From Bradyrhizobium lablabi (GTDB lineage: Bacteria > Pseudomonadota > Alphaproteobacteria > Rhizobiales > Xanthobacteraceae): a stretch of DNA of 64,000 nt. The stretch covers positions 124,001-188,000 of the forward strand of contig NZ_JAFCLN010000005.1 in the NCBI RefSeq assembly GCF_018129385.1. The letters are read 5' to 3'. Made by a program: the position numbers and the translations under genes. A model generated the notes under the pieces. It did not search any database. It saw nothing but the letters and a program-made list of their open reading frames with translations, and was not told where the DNA came from. Of the stretch, positions 45,424 to 54,411 are shown one piece after another; positions within the stretch are counted from its first letter, which is position 1; each line of letters starts with the position of its first letter.

Positions 45424-46725
45424 TTAGCTCTTCGCGGCCGGGGCTGCTTCCGGTGGCAAGGGTGGAGGGGCCGCTGCGGCCGGCGGCGCCGGCTCGACGG
45501 CTGCCGGGGCTTCCGCGGCGATCGGCGGTGGCTCGGCCTTGGCTTCGCCGCCTTTATAAATCCGCGCGTAGCGCGAGCCGAGGCTGGTCAGCACCTCATA
45601 GCCGATAGTGCCAAAGTGATGCGCAAGCTCGTCGACTGTGATGCCTTCGCCGAGCAGCGTCGCCATGTGGCCGCGGCGCACCGCGTTCTTCTCGAGGTCG
45701 GTGATATCAACCGCCATCAGGTCCATCGAGATGCGGCCGGCGATCGGGCAGCGCTTGCCGGCGACCACGACTTCGGCGCCGCGGGTGCCGTCATTGGCGC
45801 TGGCGGCGCGGAAATAGCCGTCGGCATAGCCGGCGGCGACGATCGCCAGGCGCGTCGGCCGCCGGGCGGTCCAGGTGCCGCCATAGCCGACGGTGTCGCC
45901 GCGCTCGATGCTGCGGATCTGCACGATGCGCGCCTTCACCTCGACCACCGGCTGCATCGGATTGTCGGCTTCCGGCGTCGGATTGACGCCGTAGAGGGCG
46001 GCACCGGGCCGCACCATGTCGAACTGGAATTGCGGCCCCAGGAACACGCCGGAGGAATTGGAAAGGGACGCGGGCACGCCGGAAAATTCGCTGGCGATCT
46101 CGCGGAAGGCGGTGAGCTGCCTCGCGTTGACGGGATTGTTGAGCTGCTCGGCGGAGACGAGGTGGCTCATCAGCAGCGTGATGCCGTGGTCGCCGGCATT
46201 GATGCGGGGGATGATTCCATGCGCATCCGCGATCGTCAGGCCGAGCCGGTTCATGCCGGTATCGATGTGGATGGCCGCGCCGCCGTTCCACCCCGAGCGG
46301 CGACAGAACACGTCCCATTCGGCCAGTTCGTTGAGGTCGCCGATCACGGGGCGGCAATCGCTCTTGGCGTAGGCTTCGCCGGTGTTCTGAAAGAAGCCGC
46401 TGAGCACGTAGATCGCGGCCGACGCGGGAACCGCTGATCGAACCGCCTTGGCCTCATCCAGCGTTGCGACAAAGAAGGTCTTGCAGCCGGCGTTGGACAG
46501 CGCGCGTGCCACCTCGGGAGCGCCGCAGCCATAGGCATTGGCCTTGACCACGCCGGCACATTCGGCGGGAACCCCGGTCTTTTCCAGCTTGCGCCAGTTG
46601 GCGACGATGGCGTCGAGGTCGACGGTCATCACGCCGGTGTAATTGGCAAGCGCCGCCGCCTGATTGGCGTCAGGCGACAGGATCGAGGTTTTGGGCAGCG
46701 ACTTCGGGTCAGACGCGATGTTCAT
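45424..46725 (-). CDS. alr: alanine racemase with Pro/Ala-rich C-terminal tail
   Basis: PLP enzyme of 433 aa making D-alanine for peptidoglycan. The PLP Lys is K61 in VVKANAYGCG, the substrate-binding HIDTGMNRLG and MSHLVSAE are present, and the catalytic Tyr of the second domain is in TVGYGGTWTARR. The racemase domain ends near SLGSRYARIYKGG (about 392-404); about 30 extra residues follow, almost all Ala, Pro and Glu, which is unusual. An N-terminal lead of 25 residues precedes the barrel. It lies 48 bp downstream of dnaB. Confidence 0.95.
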   Translation of the reverse strand: MNIASDPKSLPKTSILSPDANQAAALANYTGVMTVDLDAIVANWRKLEKTGVPAECAGVVKANAYGCGAPEVARALSNAGCKTFFVATLDEAKAVRSAVPASAAIYVLSGFFQNTGEAYAKSDCRPVIGDLNELAEWDVFCRRSGWNGGAAIHIDTGMNRLGLTIADAHGIIPRINAGDHGITLLMSHLVSAEQLNNPVNARQLTAFREIASEFSGVPASLSNSSGVFLGPQFQFDMVRPGAALYGVNPTPEADNPMQPVVEVKARIVQIRSIERGDTVGYGGTWTARRPTRLAIVAAGYADGYFRAASANDGTRGAEVVVAGKRCPIAGRISMDLMAVDITDLEKNAVRRGHMATLLGEGITVDELAHHFGTIGYEVLTSLGSRYARIYKGGEAKAEPPPIAAEAPAAVEPAPPAAAAPPPLPPEAAPAAKS

Positions 46726-46773
46726 GCCACATTTTACGTGGACGGCGGTACAGGTTCAACCGCGCACAGCGTC

Positions 46774-48279
46774 TCAGTACTCCGGCGCGCGCTCGGCCAT
46801 CTGGCCATGTGCGAGATCGCCGAACCGCGTGACCGAGGCGTCGAAGTGCAGTTCGACCGTGCCGGTCGGACCGTGACGCTGCTTGCCGATGATGACTTCG
46901 GCGCGGCCAAGAGCCCGCTCCATGTCGCCCTGCCACTTGGAGTGTTCCTCGGTGCCCGGCCTCGGTTCCTTCATGGCGAGATAGTATTCTTCGCGGAACA
47001 CGAACATCACGACGTCGGCGTCCTGCTCGATCGAGCCGGACTCACGCAGGTCCGAGAGCTGTGGGCGCTTGTCGTCGCGGCTTTCGACCTGACGCGAGAG
47101 TTGCGACAGGGCGATGATGGGAACGTTGAGCTCCTTGGCCAGCGCCTTCAGGCTGGTGGTGATTTCGGTGATTTCCTGCACGCGGCTGTCGCTGCTGCGC
47201 TTGCCCGACCCCGACAGCAACTGGATGTAGTCGATCACGATCAGGTCGAGGCCCTTTTGCCGCTTCAGCCGGCGGGCGCGCGCCATCAACTGGGCAATCG
47301 AGAGACCGCCGGTTTCGTCGACAAAGAAGGGCAGGGACTGCAATTCGATCGAGTAGTCGCGGATCTTCTCGAAATCGGCCTCGGAAATGCCGCCGCGACG
47401 GATCGAGCTGGAGGGAATGCCGGTGCGCTCGGCGATGATACGGGTGGCGAGCTGTTCGGCCGACATTTCGCAGGAGAAGAACCCGACCACGCCGCCATTG
47501 ATGGCCTTGGTGGTGCCGTCGGCCTGCACTTCGCCCTGGTAGGCGCGCGCGATATTGTAGGCGATGTTGGTGGCCAGCGACGTCTTGCCCATGCCGGGGC
47601 GGCCGGCGACGATGATGAGGTCGCTCGGCTGCAAACCGCCCATCTTGGCGTCGAGGTCGCGCAGGCCCGTGGCGATGCCCGACAGCTTTCCGTCGCGCTG
47701 GAACGCCTTGGCGGCCATGTCGACGGCGACCGTGAGCGCCTGCGAGAATTTCTGGAAACCGCCGTCGTAGCGGCCGGATTCGGCCAGTTCATAAAGCCGG
47801 CGCTCGGCGTCCTCGATCTGGGCGCGGGGAGCGAAATCGACCGGCGCGTCATAGGCGACGTTGACCATCTCCTCGCCGATCCCGATCAGGTCGCGGCGCA
47901 GCGACAGGTCGTAGATCGTCCGCCCGTAGTCCTGGGCGTTGATGATGGTGGTGGCTTCGGCGGCGAGGCGGGCGAGGTACTGGCCGACCGTCATGCCGCC
48001 GATATCGGCGTCGGCCGGCAAAAACGTCTTGAGCGTCACCGGTGTCGCCACCTTGCCCATCCGGATCAGGCTGCCGGCGGTCTCGTAGATGGTCTGATGC
48101 AGCGGCTCGAAATAATGCTTCGGCTCCAGAAAATCCGAGACCCGGTAGAAGGCGTCGTTATTGACCAGAATCGCGCCCAGGAGGCTCTGTTCCGCTTCGA
48201 TATTGTGCGGTGCGCTCCGGTAGGCCGGGGTTCCGGCATCGGGGGCGAGCTTGAGGACATTCGAATCAGTCAGGGCCAT
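46774..48279 (-). CDS. dnaB: replicative DNA helicase DnaB
   Basis: Hexameric 5'-3' fork helicase of 501 aa. The N-terminal domain starts at PHNIEAEQSLLGAILVNNDA. The RecA-like domain has Walker A GRPGMGKTS, the H1a-like FFSCEMSAEQL, Walker B LIVIDYIQLLSG and the arginine-containing ALSQLSRQVESRDDKRP. About 20 residues (NGGVVG preceded by QGEVQADGTTKAI) between Walker A and the EMS motif form the insertion seen in rhizobial DnaB. ATG 48279 (MALTDSN) was preferred to the longer frame at 48363. Confidence 0.95.
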   Translation of the reverse strand: MALTDSNVLKLAPDAGTPAYRSAPHNIEAEQSLLGAILVNNDAFYRVSDFLEPKHYFEPLHQTIYETAGSLIRMGKVATPVTLKTFLPADADIGGMTVGQYLARLAAEATTIINAQDYGRTIYDLSLRRDLIGIGEEMVNVAYDAPVDFAPRAQIEDAERRLYELAESGRYDGGFQKFSQALTVAVDMAAKAFQRDGKLSGIATGLRDLDAKMGGLQPSDLIIVAGRPGMGKTSLATNIAYNIARAYQGEVQADGTTKAINGGVVGFFSCEMSAEQLATRIIAERTGIPSSSIRRGGISEADFEKIRDYSIELQSLPFFVDETGGLSIAQLMARARRLKRQKGLDLIVIDYIQLLSGSGKRSSDSRVQEITEITTSLKALAKELNVPIIALSQLSRQVESRDDKRPQLSDLRESGSIEQDADVVMFVFREEYYLAMKEPRPGTEEHSKWQGDMERALGRAEVIIGKQRHGPTGTVELHFDASVTRFGDLAHGQMAERAPEY

Positions 48280-48573
48280 GGCTTCTTGATAGTGCGTTTG
48301 ATTGCGGTCGTACTTTGGTTTTTTGGGAACGCGGGGCGGCGATAAAGCGCCCTCCGGATGCAAAGCGGAAGCAAAAGCTGCCTGCTATCAACCGCTCATC
48401 ACAATTGTGGATGAATCCGCCGGGCGCGGCGCGCGATGCTTGACGGGTTTTGACGAAAATCCGGCGGCGGGCAGGCGGTTTGAGGAGGGCTGAAATTTTT
48501 GGGGCAGACTGAACCTTATCGCCCCCTGGCCATACCCACTCAGGTGGTGGGGTGCCTGTCGATTCGCGCCTGA

Positions 48574-48696
48574 TCAGGTCACGATCAGGTAGATCAGCGC
48601 GATCAAGGCAGCACCAACGCCGAGAGCGATCAAGGCGTAATCGGTAGAGAGTTCGCGCTGCGGATCGGACACGGGATCGTAGGTGTTGTGGGCCAT
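48574..48696 (-). CDS. very small membrane protein, 40 aa
   Basis: Translation on the minus strand gives MAHNTYDPVSDPQRELSTDY followed by a hydrophobic helix (ALIALGVGAALIALIYLIVT) and stop. The layout of a short polar, Pro/Asp-rich cytoplasmic start and one C-terminal membrane span ending at the stop is typical of bacterial small membrane proteins. It is below usual gene-calling length. It lies about 295 bp upstream of dnaB on the same strand. No family is recognised. Confidence 0.6.
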   Translation of the reverse strand: MAHNTYDPVSDPQRELSTDYALIALGVGAALIALIYLIVT

Positions 48697-48838
48697 GCCG
48701 GAAGGTGTACGCCCGCCTTCGCAATCCCTCTGTGAAGCAGGTCACACCGATCCGTATTTCTTCGGAGATAGGGTCGGGGGAACGGTTTGGCGGCGCCTTG
48801 GTTGATCATCGGGCGCGCGACGGAACAGGGAAGCAACC

Positions 48839-49039
48839 ATGGGCCAGTCAATTCAGGCCTGGAATGCGGGAAGCGGCGAACGGCTCTGGCTGTCGATGCT
48901 GATCGATGCCATGGAGCAGGCCTCCCGTCCGGAGTTGCGGTCAAGCCCCTGTGATGGCGTCGCGCTGGCACGGTTTCGGGCGCAACTGGCCCTGCCGGCT
49001 TCGGTGCGCTTCACATCTCCGTTCAGTCTGCGGAACTAA
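48839..49039 (+). CDS. small hypothetical protein, 66 aa
   Basis: ATG 48839 follows GAACAGGGAAGCAACC, a good ribosome binding site. The product begins MGQSIQAWNAGSGERLWLSM and is predicted helical and soluble, with one Cys. No family is recognised. It ends 19 bp before the convergent cfa gene. Coding is plausible but not certain. Confidence 0.45.
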   Translation: MGQSIQAWNAGSGERLWLSMLIDAMEQASRPELRSSPCDGVALARFRAQLALPASVRFTSPFSLRN

Positions 49040-49057
49040 GTCGCGGAATTTTCGCAC

Positions 49058-50308
49058 CTATTCGCCGGCGATCTGTAGCCGCGGCCGTGCGTTCCGTTCC
49101 CGCCCGCGCAGCCTTGCTTCCTCATCGCCGATATAGTCGCGCGTCATCGGCACCACGCCCTGGCGCTTGGTGAGCTGGATCTGGAAGTTCATCAGGTTCT
49201 GCTTTCGGAACGCCATCTCCGAACAGGCCAGGTAAAACTCCCACATCCGCGCGAATCGCTCGTCATAGAGCCGCACCGCTTCCTCCCGCCGCGCCGTGAA
49301 CCGTTCGCGCCAGGCCTTCAGCGTCTCCGCATAATGCAGCCGCAGGATTTCGACGTCGTCGACCAGAAGGCCAGCCCGCTCGATCGTAGGAATGACTTCA
49401 GAAACCGCCGGGATATAGCCGCCCGGGAATATATATTTGGCGATCCAGGGGCTCGACACATCGGGGCCGGTCGAGCGGGCGATCGAGTGCAGCACCATGA
49501 CGCCGTCGTCGGTGAGCAACTCGGCGCAGCGCTTGAAGAAGCGCTCGTAGAAATCGACTCCGACATGCTCGAACATGCCGACCGACACGATGCGGTCGAA
49601 CGGGCCCTCGACGTCGCGGTAATCCTGGAGCAGGAATCTTGCCGACCGCGACAGGTTCTTCTCCGCAGCGCGCGCGTTCGACACCTGCAATTGCTCAGAC
49701 GACAGGGTGACGCCGGTGACGTCGGCGTCTGCCATCTCGGCAAGATAGAGGCCAAGCCCGCCCCAGCCGGAGCCGATATCTAGCACGCGGTGTTTAGGCC
49801 GGATCAGGAGCTTTGCCGCCAGATGCCGCTTCTTGGCGAGCTGGGCATCGTCGAGCGTGGCCGAGGGCGTGTCGAAATAGGCGCAGCTATATTGCTTGTC
49901 CGCGTCCAGAAAGAGCGAGTACAGGCGGCCGTCGAGGTCATAATGATGGGCGACGTTGGCCCTCGCCTTGCCACGGAAGTTGAACTGCTGGAGATGGCGG
50001 CCGAGATAGCGCAGCCACCATTGCGGCCGCGCCCAGCCGGGCAGGACCTGCGGCTGGTCCATCAGAATGGCCAGAGCGTCCGCGATCGAGCCGTTTTCGA
50101 CCACGAAAGTGCCGTCCATATAGGCTTCGCCAAGCGCAAGTTCTGGATTGAGGATGATGCGCCGTTCGGCCGCTGAGGTGACAAACCGGGCCGCCACCGG
50201 CTTGCCGGCTCCGTCGCCGCAGGTAAAGGTGGCCCCGCTCGCCGTCGTGAAGCTCATCGTGCCGCGGCGGATGTAACGACCCAGCAGATAACGCAACAAG
50301 CGGTCCAT
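49058..50308 (-). CDS. cfa: cyclopropane-fatty-acyl-phospholipid synthase
   Basis: SAM-dependent enzyme of 416 aa that adds a methylene bridge to unsaturated acyl chains of membrane phospholipids. SAM motif I is VLDIGSGWGGLGLYLAE, the preceding region is NVAHHYDLDGRLYSLFLD, and the bicarbonate/active-site region is VSVGMFEHVG. The segment WIAKYIFPGGYIPAVSE is also typical. An N-terminal lipid-binding domain occupies about 1-115. The gene is in the accessory stretch between dnaB and rplI. Confidence 0.93.
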   Translation of the reverse strand: MDRLLRYLLGRYIRRGTMSFTTASGATFTCGDGAGKPVAARFVTSAAERRIILNPELALGEAYMDGTFVVENGSIADALAILMDQPQVLPGWARPQWWLRYLGRHLQQFNFRGKARANVAHHYDLDGRLYSLFLDADKQYSCAYFDTPSATLDDAQLAKKRHLAAKLLIRPKHRVLDIGSGWGGLGLYLAEMADADVTGVTLSSEQLQVSNARAAEKNLSRSARFLLQDYRDVEGPFDRIVSVGMFEHVGVDFYERFFKRCAELLTDDGVMVLHSIARSTGPDVSSPWIAKYIFPGGYIPAVSEVIPTIERAGLLVDDVEILRLHYAETLKAWRERFTARREEAVRLYDERFARMWEFYLACSEMAFRKQNLMNFQIQLTKRQGVVPMTRDYIGDEEARLRGRERNARPRLQIAGE

Positions 50309-50578
50309 CGAAGCACCAATGAAGCGACCGGCGTCACAGGCAACACCCGTCCGTCATGACGGTTCCAATGCGCCTGCATGAATGATAATCACGGTCAGCC
50401 GCCTTGGCTAATGCGTTGGGGTCAAAGCCGATATTCGGAAATATCCACTTCACTTCGCCGTGTCATAAGTCCGCTTCCATTCGCGCCATAATCGGCTAAA
50501 AGGTGACCGCCGCCGCCCAGGTCGGCCGATGTCGGATTTGCGACCGGGTGCGATTCCCGTTGACGGAGAAGGAAGCGA

Positions 50579-51490
50579 ATGTTGAGCCGGGCGCTCAATC
50601 TTGCGACGGTGACGCTCGTAATCGGCTGTCTGACGGCGGTGGCGGTGCACGCGGTGGAGAACCTCGAAGCCGGCAAGACGCCCTCGCAGATTTTCTCGAG
50701 CACCTGCAATGTCTGCCACAAGAGCCCGCGCGGCCTGCTCAAGACCGTGCCGTCTTCGTCGCTGTCGGGCTTTCTGCGGCAGCACTACACCACCAGCAGC
50801 GACATGGCCAACGTGCTGGCCTCCTTCCTGATCTCCAACGGTGCCGCCGATCAGCGCTTCCAGGCGAAGGATCAACCCAAGCAGAAGGACGGCGCCAGGG
50901 AGGCAAAACAGGAGGCCGCGCCGCGGCCGTCGGCCCAGCAGCCCGACCAAAGACAGGCTGAGCCAAGACAACCCGATCCGAGGCAGCGCTTGCCGCGACC
51001 CGGCGAAGTGCCTGACGTGATGCGGCCCGACCATGGCCCGGCGCATGCGGCGATCGACGCCAAGCAGGGGCTCAAGCAGAAGGGCAAGAAGGGCAGGCCT
51101 GAAGAGGCACCAAAGGTCGAGGAGCCGGCAAAGACCGAGCCGCCGGCAGAAGCGCCGAAGGCCGAAACCGCCAAGGACGACGACAGCGCCAAGCCCGATA
51201 GCAAGCCCGACAGCAAGAGCGAGACTGCGAAGGTCGACGCGCCAAAGGAATCGGTCAGCGAGCCGCCCGCGACACGGCCGGATCCCGTTCCGGCGGTGAC
51301 GCCGGCCCCGGCCGCTACCGCTGCTGCGCCAAGCTCCAGCCCGGTTTCCAGCGCGCCGCCCGAAGCCGCAGCAGCGCCGCCGGCGCCGCCCGTACCGGCG
51401 CCTCAGCCCCCGCCGCCTGCCGTGGCGGCCGCGCCTGCGTTGCCGCCGGTGCCTCCGGCCGGACCGCCGGCGGTGCCGATCTCTCAATAG
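50579..51490 (+). CDS. exported mono-haem c-type protein with Pro/Ala/Lys-rich tail
   Basis: Protein of 303 aa. An N-terminal hydrophobic signal (LATVTLVIGCLTAVAVHA) is followed by a haem-c motif CNVCH (43-47, in FSSTCNVCHKSPRGL) within about 90 globular residues. The remaining 200 residues are low complexity: Lys/Gln/Glu-rich first (QPKQKDGAREAKQE), then Pro/Ala/Glu and finally almost pure Pro/Ala to the C-terminus. The short haem domain recalls a truncated cytochrome c, and the tail could span the periplasm or bind the cell wall (inference). ATG 50579 lies 8 bases behind GGAGAAGGA. Confidence 0.7.
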   Translation: MLSRALNLATVTLVIGCLTAVAVHAVENLEAGKTPSQIFSSTCNVCHKSPRGLLKTVPSSSLSGFLRQHYTTSSDMANVLASFLISNGAADQRFQAKDQPKQKDGAREAKQEAAPRPSAQQPDQRQAEPRQPDPRQRLPRPGEVPDVMRPDHGPAHAAIDAKQGLKQKGKKGRPEEAPKVEEPAKTEPPAEAPKAETAKDDDSAKPDSKPDSKSETAKVDAPKESVSEPPATRPDPVPAVTPAPAATAAAPSSSPVSSAPPEAAAAPPAPPVPAPQPPPPAVAAAPALPPVPPAGPPAVPISQ

Positions 51491-51530
51491 CGTTTCAGGT
51501 GACTATTGCCACCGTCGGCGCTTGACCGCT

Positions 51531-51549
51531 TCTAGAGCATTACTCTAGA
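51531..51549. promoter_or_regulatory. TetR operator palindrome
   Basis: Perfect dyad TCTAGAG-CATTA-CTCTAGA, arms 51531-51537 and 51543-51549, centred 42 bp before the tetR start. The size and symmetry (7-bp arms, 5-bp spacer) fit a TetR dimer site, suggesting autoregulation of the tetR-thioesterase operon. Confidence 0.65.
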
Positions 51550-51581
51550 GTGATGGTCCAGCGGAGTTCGGAGCGGTTTCG

Positions 51582-52184
51582 ATGGCCACGACAGCCCGGG
51601 AAGATTTGCTGGCCGCGGGCCTTGCCGTGTTCGACCGCGACGGCTTTGAGGGCGCGACCGTTGCGGCTATCCGCACCCGGGCGCGCGCCTCCAACGGCAG
51701 CTTTTTCCATTTCTTCGGCTCGAAGAAAGAGCTCGCCGGCACCCTGTTCCTGGAAATTCTGCAGCGCTATCACGCGGCCATGCTGACGGCGCTCGATCCC
51801 GCGGCCAGCGCCCGCGACGGCATCGCGCAACTCGTCCGCGCCCATCTCGACTGGGTCGTGAACTTCAGGCGCGAAGCACGCTTTCTGTTCGAAATATCCC
51901 GCGCGGAGTGGACGGAAGAAGTCCGCAGCGCCCAGCGCGCGGAGAATTCGCGTCTTGCGCAAGGCGTGGAGCGCTGGCGTGCGCCGCTGGTTGCGCGCGG
52001 CGCATTGCTGCCGATGACGCCGACGCTGTTCTTCAGCCAGATCATCGGGCCTGCGCAGGTGTTTTGCCGCGCCTGGCTTTCCGGGCGCGACCGCTCCGAT
52101 CCGCGCGAGCAGGCCGATATCCTGATCGCCTGCGCCATCCGCGCGCTGGCCGGACCGACAATGGAGCAACGCCATGAGTCTTGA
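51582..52184 (+). CDS. TetR/AcrR family transcriptional regulator
   Basis: Repressor of 200 aa. The helix-turn-helix reads FEGATVAAIRTRARASNGSFFHFFGSKKEL (residues about 21-50), and the remainder is the helical ligand-binding domain. Its last 11 bp overlap the start of the thioesterase gene, so the two are translated together; the regulator probably responds to an acyl or aromatic CoA-type ligand (inference). A perfect palindrome sits just upstream. Confidence 0.9.
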   Translation: MATTAREDLLAAGLAVFDRDGFEGATVAAIRTRARASNGSFFHFFGSKKELAGTLFLEILQRYHAAMLTALDPAASARDGIAQLVRAHLDWVVNFRREARFLFEISRAEWTEEVRSAQRAENSRLAQGVERWRAPLVARGALLPMTPTLFFSQIIGPAQVFCRAWLSGRDRSDPREQADILIACAIRALAGPTMEQRHES

Positions 52185-52638
52185 GCACGATCCGGACTTC
52201 GCGCCGATCGAAAAGCGCATCCGCGACAATGTCGGGCGGCAGGGATTCATGGGGCATGTCGGCGCAGAACTGTCGGAGCTCTCGCGCGGCGCCTGTACGA
52301 TCGAGGTCGATCGCCGGCCGGAGCTGCTACAACAGCATGGCCTGTTTCACGGCGGGGTCACCGCATTCCTGGTCGATAACGCCACGACGATCGCGGCGGC
52401 GACCTCGCGGGGTCAGCCCGCGCTGACGGCGGAATACAAACTCAACCTGCTATCGCCGGCGTCGGGCGAGCGGCTGATCTGCCGCGCGCGGGTGATCAAG
52501 CCGGGGCGTCAGGTCGCCGTGGTGGCCGCGGATGTATTTTGCGTGATCGACGGCGTCGAAAAGCACACCGCCACCGCATTGGCGTCGATCGCCATGCTGG
52601 ACGAAAAGGCGGCGGCAAGAATGCCAAGCCCGGCCTGA
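52174..52638 (+). CDS. PaaI/YdiI-type hotdog-fold thioesterase
   Basis: Protein of 154 aa with one hotdog domain. The central helix motif reads QQHGLFHGGVTAFLVDNATTIAA, where HGG and the Asp/Asn at the helix are typical of PaaI-type acyl-CoA thioesterases; the conserved strand AEYKLNLLSPASGERL follows. It should hydrolyse phenylacetyl-, medium-chain or similar CoA esters in the cytoplasm. It overlaps tetR by 11 bp. Confidence 0.88.
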   Translation: MSLEHDPDFAPIEKRIRDNVGRQGFMGHVGAELSELSRGACTIEVDRRPELLQQHGLFHGGVTAFLVDNATTIAAATSRGQPALTAEYKLNLLSPASGERLICRARVIKPGRQVAVVAADVFCVIDGVEKHTATALASIAMLDEKAAARMPSPA

Positions 52639-52648
52639 TCGGCCGGGC
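52628..52648. terminator. bidirectional terminator between thioesterase and rplI
   Basis: Perfect 8-bp stem GCCCGGCC (52628-52635) / GGCCGGGC (52641-52648) with a 5-nt loop that contains the thioesterase TGA stop. It lies 14 nt past the rplI stop on the opposite strand, so it can serve both convergent transcripts. Confidence 0.65.
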
Positions 52649-52662
52649 CTGGATGGCGTCGC

Positions 52663-53265
52663 TTACTTCTCGGTCTCGGCCGCAGGCGCCGGCGCGACCT
52701 CGTCGTGCTGGGCTTCCGGATCGAAGAACTCGCCGGCAGCCGCGATCGCTTCGGCGGCAGCGTCCTGATCTTCCTGGCGGGTCGAGATATCCTCGCCGCG
52801 CTTGATGCGTTCGGCTTCATCCGCGCTGCGGGCGACCGTCACGGTGATGCTGGTCTCGACCTCGGGATGAACCGCAATCGTCACCTTCTGCTGGCCGATC
52901 ACCTTGATCGGCGAATCCAGCCAGACCTGCGGCCGGCTGACGGTGATGCCGTCGGCCGCCAATGCGTCGACGATGTCGCGCACCGAGACCGAGCCGAACA
53001 ACTGGCCGGATTCGGCCGCCTGGCGGATGACGACGATATCCTTGCCGTCGATCTTTTCCGCGACCTTGGCGGCTTCGCCCTTCGCCTTGATGTTGTTGGC
53101 CTCGAGCTCGGCCTTCATGCCGTCGTACTTGGCGCGGTTATCGGCGGTGGCGCGCAGCGCCTTGCCGCGCTTGAGGAGGAAATTGCGGGCAAAGCCATCG
53201 CGCACTTTGACGACTTCTCCCATCTGGCCAAGCTTGGCCACGCGTTCCAGCAGAATGACTTCCAT
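52663..53265 (-). CDS. rplI: 50S ribosomal protein L9
   Basis: Ribosomal protein of 200 aa. The N-terminal domain starts [19 protein letters not shown] with the signature [13 protein letters not shown], the long helix follows, and the C-terminal rRNA-binding domain contains [14 protein letters not shown]. An extra acidic C-terminal extension of about 50 residues ([18 protein letters not shown] onward) makes it longer than the ~150-aa E. coli protein, as is usual in this group. It is the last gene of the rpsF-rpsR-DUF2232-rplI unit. Confidence 0.96.
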   Translation of the reverse strand: MEVILLERVAKLGQMGEVVKVRDGFARNFLLKRGKALRATADNRAKYDGMKAELEANNIKAKGEAAKVAEKIDGKDIVVIRQAAESGQLFGSVSVRDIVDALAADGITVSRPQVWLDSPIKVIGQQKVTIAVHPEVETSITVTVARSADEAERIKRGEDISTRQEDQDAAAEAIAAAGEFFDPEAQHDEVAPAPAAETEK

Positions 53266-53322
53266 GTTGTTTCTCCTTCAAATGATACGGATCGGGTTGA
53301 GTTCAGTTAGGCAAAGAGGTCT

Positions 53323-54294
53323 TCAGGTCGTCGGTACCGGCGGCGGCCTCGTCCGCAGGTACCGTTCGCGCAGTCCGAAAACGGCGTCGGCCAGCCCAAG
53401 CACAATCAGTGCAAGCGCGGGCCAGGCGAAGATGATGACGACAGCGTAAGTGCAGCCCAGCCAGAGCGGCCGGCTGCGCAGCGAAAGCGTCAGTGTGTGC
53501 AGCACGGCAAAGCCGGTCAGCGCATAAGCCATCAACAAGGCTGCTGCGGCGATCTGCGCGAACATCGCGAGGAGTCCGCCGACGAAGCAGAAGGCGAGCA
53601 CGACGCAGAGCCCGACCAGCGTCATCGGCGGCATGGCCGTGCTTCTGATGTCGGGCCAGGGGCGCTGTAGCCGGCCCGATGTGGCGGTGATCGTCGCGGC
53701 CAGCCACAAATTGAGCGTCAGGGTCAGCAGGGTGACGATGGCGGCCGCGCAGGGGGCGATCAGTACCAGCGCGTCGACCCATCGATCGATGTCCGCAGCG
53801 GGCGACGTTCCGCGCTGTCCGAAAATGCGCAGCAGGCCGCGCTTCATGGTCGCCACGATGGTGGCGGAGTCGCCGCCGAGCGTGAGCATGGCGGCGGCCG
53901 TGGTCAGCGTGGCAAAACCGACCATCCACAGCAGCAGTCGGCCCGTCGGATACCATTCCATGGTCGGGGCGGTATGGGCGGCGCCGTTACCGGCGCTGGC
54001 GTCGCCGATCGACCGGCCCAGCATGGCGAGATGGCCGAGCCACCATGCCGGCAGCGCGACCGTGATCGCATAGGCGATGCAATAGGGCAGGCCGAACAGG
54101 GCACCGAGCCCGATGGTGGCGGCGATGCCGCCGACGGCGGCGCTGAGCGGTCCCCATCCGATCGCGGCCACCACCAGCGGCAGCGGCGCGAGATAGAACA
54201 GCACAAGCGAGATCAGCGCGCCCGAAATGATCGAGGCGAACATCAATGCCGACGCGGCGCCGGCGGCAATAGCGATGGCAACGATCGCGATCAT
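53323..54294 (-). CDS. DUF2232 family membrane protein
   Basis: Polytopic inner-membrane protein of 323 aa with about eight hydrophobic segments (MIAIVAIAIAAGAASALMFA at the start). The family is regularly encoded between rpsR and rplI in alphaproteobacteria and recalls YybS of Firmicutes; its function is unknown. ATG 54294, behind GGGGGCGGGA, was preferred over the longer open frame to 54396 because the first transmembrane span begins there. Confidence 0.85.
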   Translation of the reverse strand: MIAIVAIAIAAGAASALMFASIISGALISLVLFYLAPLPLVVAAIGWGPLSAAVGGIAATIGLGALFGLPYCIAYAITVALPAWWLGHLAMLGRSIGDASAGNGAAHTAPTMEWYPTGRLLLWMVGFATLTTAAAMLTLGGDSATIVATMKRGLLRIFGQRGTSPAADIDRWVDALVLIAPCAAAIVTLLTLTLNLWLAATITATSGRLQRPWPDIRSTAMPPMTLVGLCVVLAFCFVGGLLAMFAQIAAAALLMAYALTGFAVLHTLTLSLRSRPLWLGCTYAVVIIFAWPALALIVLGLADAVFGLRERYLRTRPPPVPTT

Positions 54295-54411
54295 CAGCTG
54301 TCCCGCCCCCTTTCGAGCGGTTAGAGGTTTCTTCAACCCCAACCATCGGCGACCGGATGACCCGGAAGCCTTATGAACAAGCCCCGCGGCGCGCACACCG
54401 CGGGGAAGAGT

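Noticed and set aside
46738..48345. 535-codon plus-strand open frame opposite dnaB
   Set aside because: Exact antisense of dnaB, no domain similarity.
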